From the NCBI GenBank assembly GCA_003486675.1, contig DNGG01000498.1, positions 1 to 5,926 on the forward strand: a stretch of 5,926 nucleotides of DNA. The letters are read 5' to 3'. Made by a program: the position numbers and the translations under genes. Shown here piece after piece: positions 1-3,411 of the stretch (position 1 is the stretch's first letter; each line of letters starts with the position of its first letter). Source of the stretch: Cyanobacteria bacterium UBA11372 (GTDB taxonomy: Bacteria > Cyanobacteriota > Cyanobacteriia > Cyanobacteriales > Aerosakkonemataceae). The notes below the pieces were generated by a model. It was not told the DNA's origin, did not search any database, and worked only from the letters and a program-made list of their open reading frames with translations.

Positions 1-77
1 TATAGCGACAGAATAAATTATTTGAGCGACAATCTATCTATCGAGGGGGGAATATGACAGCAGAAATAGGTAATCGT

Positions 78-118
78 GCAGAGGGGCAGAGGGGCAGAGG
101 AGCAGGGGAGCAGAGGAG
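78..118. repeat. G-rich octamer tandem repeat (about 5 copies)
   Basis: Five consecutive 8-base units of the form GCAGAGGG, GCAGAGGG, GCAGAGGA, GCAGGGGA and GCAGAGGA occupy 78-117, with one further base at 118. The plus strand is almost purely purine with single cytosines. Short tandem repeats of this kind, with degenerate heptamer or octamer units, are common between genes in filamentous cyanobacteria and vary in copy number between strains. No coding or regulatory role can be read from the sequence. Confidence 0.85.
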
Positions 119-155
119 AAAAATTTATTTTGACTACTACTTACGTAGCTGGCAC

Positions 156-207
156 ATCAGTTTGTTTGTAGCAATCAGTTTGTTTGTAGCAATCAGTTTG
201 TTTGTAG
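156..207. repeat. 18-bp direct tandem repeat, about 2.9 copies
   Basis: The unit ATCAGTTTGTTTGTAGCA occurs at 156-173 and 174-191 without mismatch, and 192-207 repeats its first 16 bases before the sequence diverges. Each copy contains GTTTGTAG (164-171, 182-189, 200-207), which is also the first eight bases of the structured element that begins at 200. The tandem array therefore looks like a local duplication at the left edge of that element. Because 18 is a multiple of three, the repeat keeps a reading frame open and creates a spurious repeated Ile-Ser-Leu-Phe-Val-Ala peptide. Confidence 0.88.
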
Positions 208-255
208 TAAGCGCTTGGGCGCTTCCAGCTCGGCACTTTAGTGCCTACTACAAAC
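200..255. repeat. 56-bp palindromic element with three stems
   Basis: The outer ends form a perfect 10-bp inverted repeat: GTTTGTAGTA (200-209) pairs with TACTACAAAC (246-255). Two hairpins lie inside. AAGCGC (209-214) pairs with GCGCTT (219-224) across a 4-base loop; its first base is shared with the outer stem. GGCACT (232-237) pairs with AGTGCC (240-245) across a 2-base loop. The whole can fold as a small three-way junction in DNA or RNA. From memory, elements with this plan (outer GTTTGTAGTA-like arms around one or two GC-rich hairpins) are scattered between genes in several filamentous cyanobacteria. No transposase or target-site duplication is visible, so whether it is mobile is inference. 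Confidence 0.75.
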
Positions 256-320
256 TTTTTAGTGTGACACTTGCGTAAGTCTTGTTGACAGTAAAGTAGG
301 GGCGGGTTTTAGGTAATACC

Positions 321-363
321 AAGAAAGAAACCCGGTTTCTTTAAGAAACCGGGTTTCTTTCTT
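321..363 (-). terminator. Perfect 21-bp inverted repeat at the P450 stop codon; probable terminator
   Basis: Positions 321-341 are the exact reverse complement of 343-363, with a single T between them (342). The pairing overlaps two bases of the stop codon of the upstream P450 gene (362-364 on the minus strand), so the transcript would fold immediately after translation ends. A transcript from either strand ends its stem in UUUCUUUCUU rather than a pure U run, so termination is likely but not certain, and could act from both sides. Each arm contains the 17-base near-palindrome AAGAAACC-(C or G)-GGTTTCTT (325-341 and 343-359). The element may therefore also be a paired copy of a dispersed genomic repeat. 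Confidence 0.75.
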
Positions 364-1729
364 AAACTTGCACCGGAATTTTGGCTGCTGTTCGCTGACC
401 TGTGACAACCATTTTTAGACTGGTAGGGGGTGCTAAAGTGACTCCACGGCGAACGGGAGCAACCGGACGGTTATCGGCGAGTGCGAGTTCCCAGCGAGAC
501 AGAATAGTTGCGAGTACCAGTTTCATTTCATATTGGGCAAATGCCATACCGATACAGCGGCGATCGCTGCCGCCGAAGGGAAAATACTCGTAGGGTGAAA
601 ATTGCCGTTCTAGAAAACGTTCTGGTTTGAAACGCTTTGGTTCGGGGTAGAGATCTTCGCGATGGTGAGTGAGATAAATACAGGGAGAAATTACCGTACC
701 CGGTTCAAATTCATATCCCATTAACTGGTATGGGGATTGGACAATTCGAGGGGAGGTAAGCATAGCAACGGGATAAATTCGCAGCGTTTCTTGGCAAACT
801 GCGGTCAGATAAGGAAGTTTCATTACTGTACTCGGATCTAATTCGCCGCCGAGATTATCCAGTTCTTTTAGCAGTTTGTCGCGGACTTCCGGTAAATGGT
901 GAATCCAGTATAGTGCCCATGCGATCGCAGACGCAGTCGTTTCGTGACCAGCTAAAAGCAGCGTCAGCAATTCATCGTGCAACTCTTCATCGCTCATTGC
1001 TTGACCTTTTGCATCCCGCGCCGACATCATTAAAGTCAAAATATCGGCACTATTTGGGTCAAAATCCTGGCGGCGTTGCCGAATCTCAGTGTAAACAAGT
1101 TGGTCAATTCTTTTCTGCCTACGTATAAAGCTTCCCCAGGGACTCCAATCGCCAAAATCTCTTTGGAGTGAGGGCAGAAATAGCACGCTGGAACTCACAG
1201 GAGAACTCACCGCATCCAGCATTGCCGCTAGGATTTGCTTCAGTTCGTTGAAACGCTCCCCCTCATTCATGCCAAATACGGCGTCTAAAATTACTCGTAA
1301 GGAAACCTCTTGCATCGCGGAACGAACCCGAAATGCTTTGCCCAATCGCTCCCGACCGATTACTTCAGTAGTAATATCGCAAATAAGCTTACCGTAGGCT
1401 TTCATCCGTTCCCCGTGAAAGGGGGGTGTCAGTAGCTGCCGCTGGCGCTGGTGGCGTTCTCCATCCAACAGAAACATCGAATAATTACCCACCAGCGGCC
1501 GTAAAAGTTGATTCCCTTCACCGGAGTGAAACTGTTTTGCATCTGTAGTCAAAACCTCCTGAATTGCCTGAGGATTGCTCAATATCACAAATGGGGCAAA
1601 TCCGCTCCACCTGGCTGTGAAAATGTCACCGTAGCGTTGGCTAAAACTTTCTAGGTAATCTAACGGATTGGCAATCCAATGGATTAGTTGTATAATATGC
1701 GGCGCTTGTGGTCCAGGGGGTAGTTTCAT
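362..1729 (-). CDS. Cytochrome P450, CYP110 family (downstream paralog)
   Basis: A complete 455-residue heme monooxygenase, usual in length for a bacterial P450. It has no signal peptide or membrane anchor and opens with the proline-rich MKLPPGP typical of CYP110, so it is probably soluble. Visible motifs are HxxxR for heme propionates (H93, R97), the oxygen-activating I-helix AGHETT (260-265), the K-helix ExxR (E314, R317), PERF (369-372) and the heme loop FGGSDRRCIG (385-394) with the ligand Cys392. In that loop Ser388 stands where Gly is usual. Known CYP110 enzymes hydroxylate fatty acids, sesquiterpenes and other lipophilic compounds using electrons from ferredoxin and its reductase; neither partner is encoded here. 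The gene follows a 460-residue paralog by 112 bp and may share its transcript. There is no well-placed Shine-Dalgarno; the start is chosen because both paralogs begin with the same MKLPPGP. The family is secure, the substrate unknown. Confidence 0.96.
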   Translation of the reverse strand: MKLPPGPQAPHIIQLIHWIANPLDYLESFSQRYGDIFTARWSGFAPFVILSNPQAIQEVLTTDAKQFHSGEGNQLLRPLVGNYSMFLLDGERHQRQRQLLTPPFHGERMKAYGKLICDITTEVIGRERLGKAFRVRSAMQEVSLRVILDAVFGMNEGERFNELKQILAAMLDAVSSPVSSSVLFLPSLQRDFGDWSPWGSFIRRQKRIDQLVYTEIRQRRQDFDPNSADILTLMMSARDAKGQAMSDEELHDELLTLLLAGHETTASAIAWALYWIHHLPEVRDKLLKELDNLGGELDPSTVMKLPYLTAVCQETLRIYPVAMLTSPRIVQSPYQLMGYEFEPGTVISPCIYLTHHREDLYPEPKRFKPERFLERQFSPYEYFPFGGSDRRCIGMAFAQYEMKLVLATILSRWELALADNRPVAPVRRGVTLAPPTSLKMVVTGQRTAAKIPVQV

Positions 1730-1783
1730 CGGTTTTATTAAGAATATTTACTTTCCTGAAACTAACCTAGCAAATGTGCTGGT

Positions 1784-1823
1784 GCGATCGCGCAGCTGGG
1801 GTTATCCGCAACAGCGCGATCGC
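1784..1823. repeat. Inverted repeat made of two HIP1 sites between the P450 genes
   Basis: GCGATCGCGC (1784-1793) and GCGCGATCGC (1814-1823) are exact reverse complements separated by 20 bases. In the minus-strand transcript this would be a 10-bp, very GC-rich stem starting 18 bases after the stop codon of the upstream P450 (1842-3224). No U run follows it, so a classical intrinsic terminator is not supported. It could attenuate read-through, protect the 3' end of the upstream message, or simply reflect two HIP1 octamers sharing a GC flank. Confidence 0.55.
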
Positions 1824-1841
1824 TACTCTGCTACCTGAGCT

Positions 1842-3224
1842 TCAACCAGAAACGGCCTCAAGAGTTCGAGACTTCACCTTGCGCTCACCTTTTACTACCA
1901 TCTGAATGCTACGATTCGGTGCTGTAACCAAACCTCGGCGCGTCGGTTTTACTTCGCGATTATCTGCAAGTTCCAGTTCAAAACGCGACAGTATTTTAGC
2001 CAGTACCACTTTCATTTCAAACAAGGCAAAGGCATAACCAATGCACCGCCTCGCACCACCGCCAAAGGGCAAGAATTCATAAGGTGAATATTGCCGTTCT
2101 AGGAAACGTTCTGGTTTAAATTGTTTGGCTTCTGGATATAAATCTTCCCGTTGGTGGGTGAGATAAATCGAACCCATCAAAATCGTACCGGGTTCGATAT
2201 CGTAGCCGCCGAGGGTGACAGGTACTTTCGGCACTCTGGGGAAGGTTAGCATCCCAACCGGATAAATCCGCAATGTTTCGCTACAAACCGCATTCAGATA
2301 AGGCAATTTGAAAATAGCGCCTGGGTCTGGATTGTCGCCCAAACTATCGAGTTCTTGGAGTAATTTTTCTCGTACCGATGGTAGTTTATGAATCCAGTAC
2401 AATGCCCAAGCGATCGCAGTTGCTGTAGTTTCGTGACCTGCTACCAACAACGTCATCAACTCATCGCGCAATTCCTCATCGGTCATCGGTTCTCCCGCTT
2501 CATCCCGCGCCGCCATTAACAAGCTGAGGATGTCTGTGCGATTGGGATCGGGTTGCTCTCGACGTTGTTGCATTTCCTCGTAAAGCAGATTGTCAGTTTG
2601 CTGCTGACGGCGCAGAAATTTTCCCCAAGGAGTCAGAGGGCCTAAATCTCTTTGCAAAGCTGGAAAATAAAGCATCGCGGCGCTCAAGGGAACGCTCATC
2701 CCCTCCATCATTGCAACCAGAAGATGCTCGATCTGTTCGCCTCGCGCATCTTCATTCAGACCAAACACGGCTTTCATCATCACCCGCAGGGTAATCGCTT
2801 GGGTAGAGGTGCGGACGCAGAAAGGTTTGCCTTGCTGCCACTGATTCATCACTTGTTCGGTAACCTCGCCAATTGTCTCACCGTAGGTTCGCATCCTTTC
2901 GCCGTGAAACGGAGGCATCATCAACTGGCGCTGGCGACGGTGCGCCGCGCCACTCAATGCGATCGCCGATTGTTTCCCCAGCAAGGGTTCCATAATCTTG
3001 TTCGACTCGCCAGGGGCGTCAAACTCCTTGGTATCGCCAGTCAAAATTTCTTGCAGCGCTTGGGGGTTGCTCACAAATACTACAGGAATCAAGCCGGTGG
3101 CTACCCGTGCGCTGAAGATGTCGCCGTAGCGTTTGGCACAGTCTTCCATAAACTGCATCGGGCGCGCGATCCATTGGATCATTTGTAGCATTCCTGGGGT
3201 TTTCGGGCCGGGTGGTAGTTTCAT
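1842..3224 (-). CDS. Cytochrome P450, CYP110 family (upstream paralog)
   Basis: A complete 460-residue P450 without membrane anchor, starting MKLPPGP like its neighbour. The motifs are canonical: HxxxR (H95, R99), AGHETT in the I-helix (262-267), ExxR (E316, R319) and the heme loop FGGGARRCIG (387-396) with ligand Cys394. It should use dioxygen and two electrons, normally from ferredoxin, to hydroxylate a lipophilic substrate. CYP110 precedents include fatty-acid hydroxylases and a germacrene A hydroxylase. No terpene synthase, desaturase or other pathway gene is present to suggest which. It is about 60% identical by eye to the following P450, and is most different from it at residues 70-92 and around 173-202, which correspond to substrate-contact regions. 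The 187-bp upstream gap is the likely place for a promoter, although none is clear. Translation starts without an obvious Shine-Dalgarno. Confidence 0.97.
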   Translation of the reverse strand: MKLPPGPKTPGMLQMIQWIARPMQFMEDCAKRYGDIFSARVATGLIPVVFVSNPQALQEILTGDTKEFDAPGESNKIMEPLLGKQSAIALSGAAHRRQRQLMMPPFHGERMRTYGETIGEVTEQVMNQWQQGKPFCVRTSTQAITLRVMMKAVFGLNEDARGEQIEHLLVAMMEGMSVPLSAAMLYFPALQRDLGPLTPWGKFLRRQQQTDNLLYEEMQQRREQPDPNRTDILSLLMAARDEAGEPMTDEELRDELMTLLVAGHETTATAIAWALYWIHKLPSVREKLLQELDSLGDNPDPGAIFKLPYLNAVCSETLRIYPVGMLTFPRVPKVPVTLGGYDIEPGTILMGSIYLTHQREDLYPEAKQFKPERFLERQYSPYEFLPFGGGARRCIGYAFALFEMKVVLAKILSRFELELADNREVKPTRRGLVTAPNRSIQMVVKGERKVKSRTLEAVSG

Positions 3225-3411
3225 GGGTATATTTAACCTAAATCAGATCGGTTTTGAGTTAAATCTGGCACTATTATTTTCTATCGTCCACAACTTTGGC
3301 TTAAAATTCCAGGCAAATTCACCAGCCTTACACTAAAATCTTCGAGTTAAGGGCAAAGCCTATTGCTGCCGTACCCCTATAATCAATCAAAGCGGTCACG
3401 GCAATTACCAA
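3225..3411. other. 187-bp intergenic gap upstream of the P450 pair
   Basis: This gap separates the end of the membrane-protein gene from the start of the first P450 on the same strand. It is the natural place for the P450 promoter, but I find no convincing pair of -35 and -10 boxes on the minus strand. A weak 6-bp inverted repeat, TGCCGT (3367-3372) with ACGGCA (3398-3403), lies just after the membrane-protein stop. It lacks a following T run, so it is not called as a terminator. AATTACCAATTACTCCCAAT (3402-3421) is a short run of repeated CAATTA-like words that overlaps the end of the membrane-protein gene. Confidence 0.6.

Larger units (their letters stand above)
1..361. other. Repeat-rich intergenic region without a credible gene
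   Basis: This stretch lies downstream of the left-hand P450 gene. Positions 1-77 show nothing recognisable except a short G run (about 44-50). After that come a G-rich octamer array (78-118), an 18-bp tandem repeat (156-207), a 56-bp structured palindromic element (200-255) and the start of a long inverted repeat (321-363). A plus-strand reading frame of 74 codons (54-278) crosses most of these repeats. Its predicted peptide is simply their translation, so it is not called as a gene. The piece from 256 to 320 has no feature I can support. Confidence 0.75.

Noticed and set aside
156..207. Possible CRISPR array
   Set aside because: The 18-bp units are directly adjacent with no spacers, and no cas gene is present.
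54..278. Plus-strand 74-codon frame preceded by a G-rich Shine-Dalgarno-like run
   Set aside because: Nearly all of it is the translation of the octamer array, the 18-bp tandem repeat and the palindromic element. The peptide has no independent protein-like features.
285..316. TTGACA box (285-290) followed by an AT-rich stretch, as a plus-strand promoter
   Set aside because: No good -10 box lies at the right distance, and transcription would run into the inverted repeat and antisense to the P450.
402..1128. Short plus-strand frames (402-593, 913-1128) opposite the downstream P450
   Set aside because: Both are antisense to conserved P450 motifs and show no protein-like features of their own.
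2652..3188. Long plus-strand open frame (178 codons) opposite the upstream P450
   Set aside because: It lies wholly antisense to a well-supported P450 gene; its His- and Arg-rich peptide is a by-product of codon bias on the other strand.
3378..3383. TATAAT on the plus strand as a -10 box
   Set aside because: There is no -35 match at 16-18 bases upstream and no plus-strand gene follows.
3367..3403. Intrinsic terminator after the membrane-protein gene
   Set aside because: The stem is only six base pairs with a 25-base loop and no T run follows on the minus strand.
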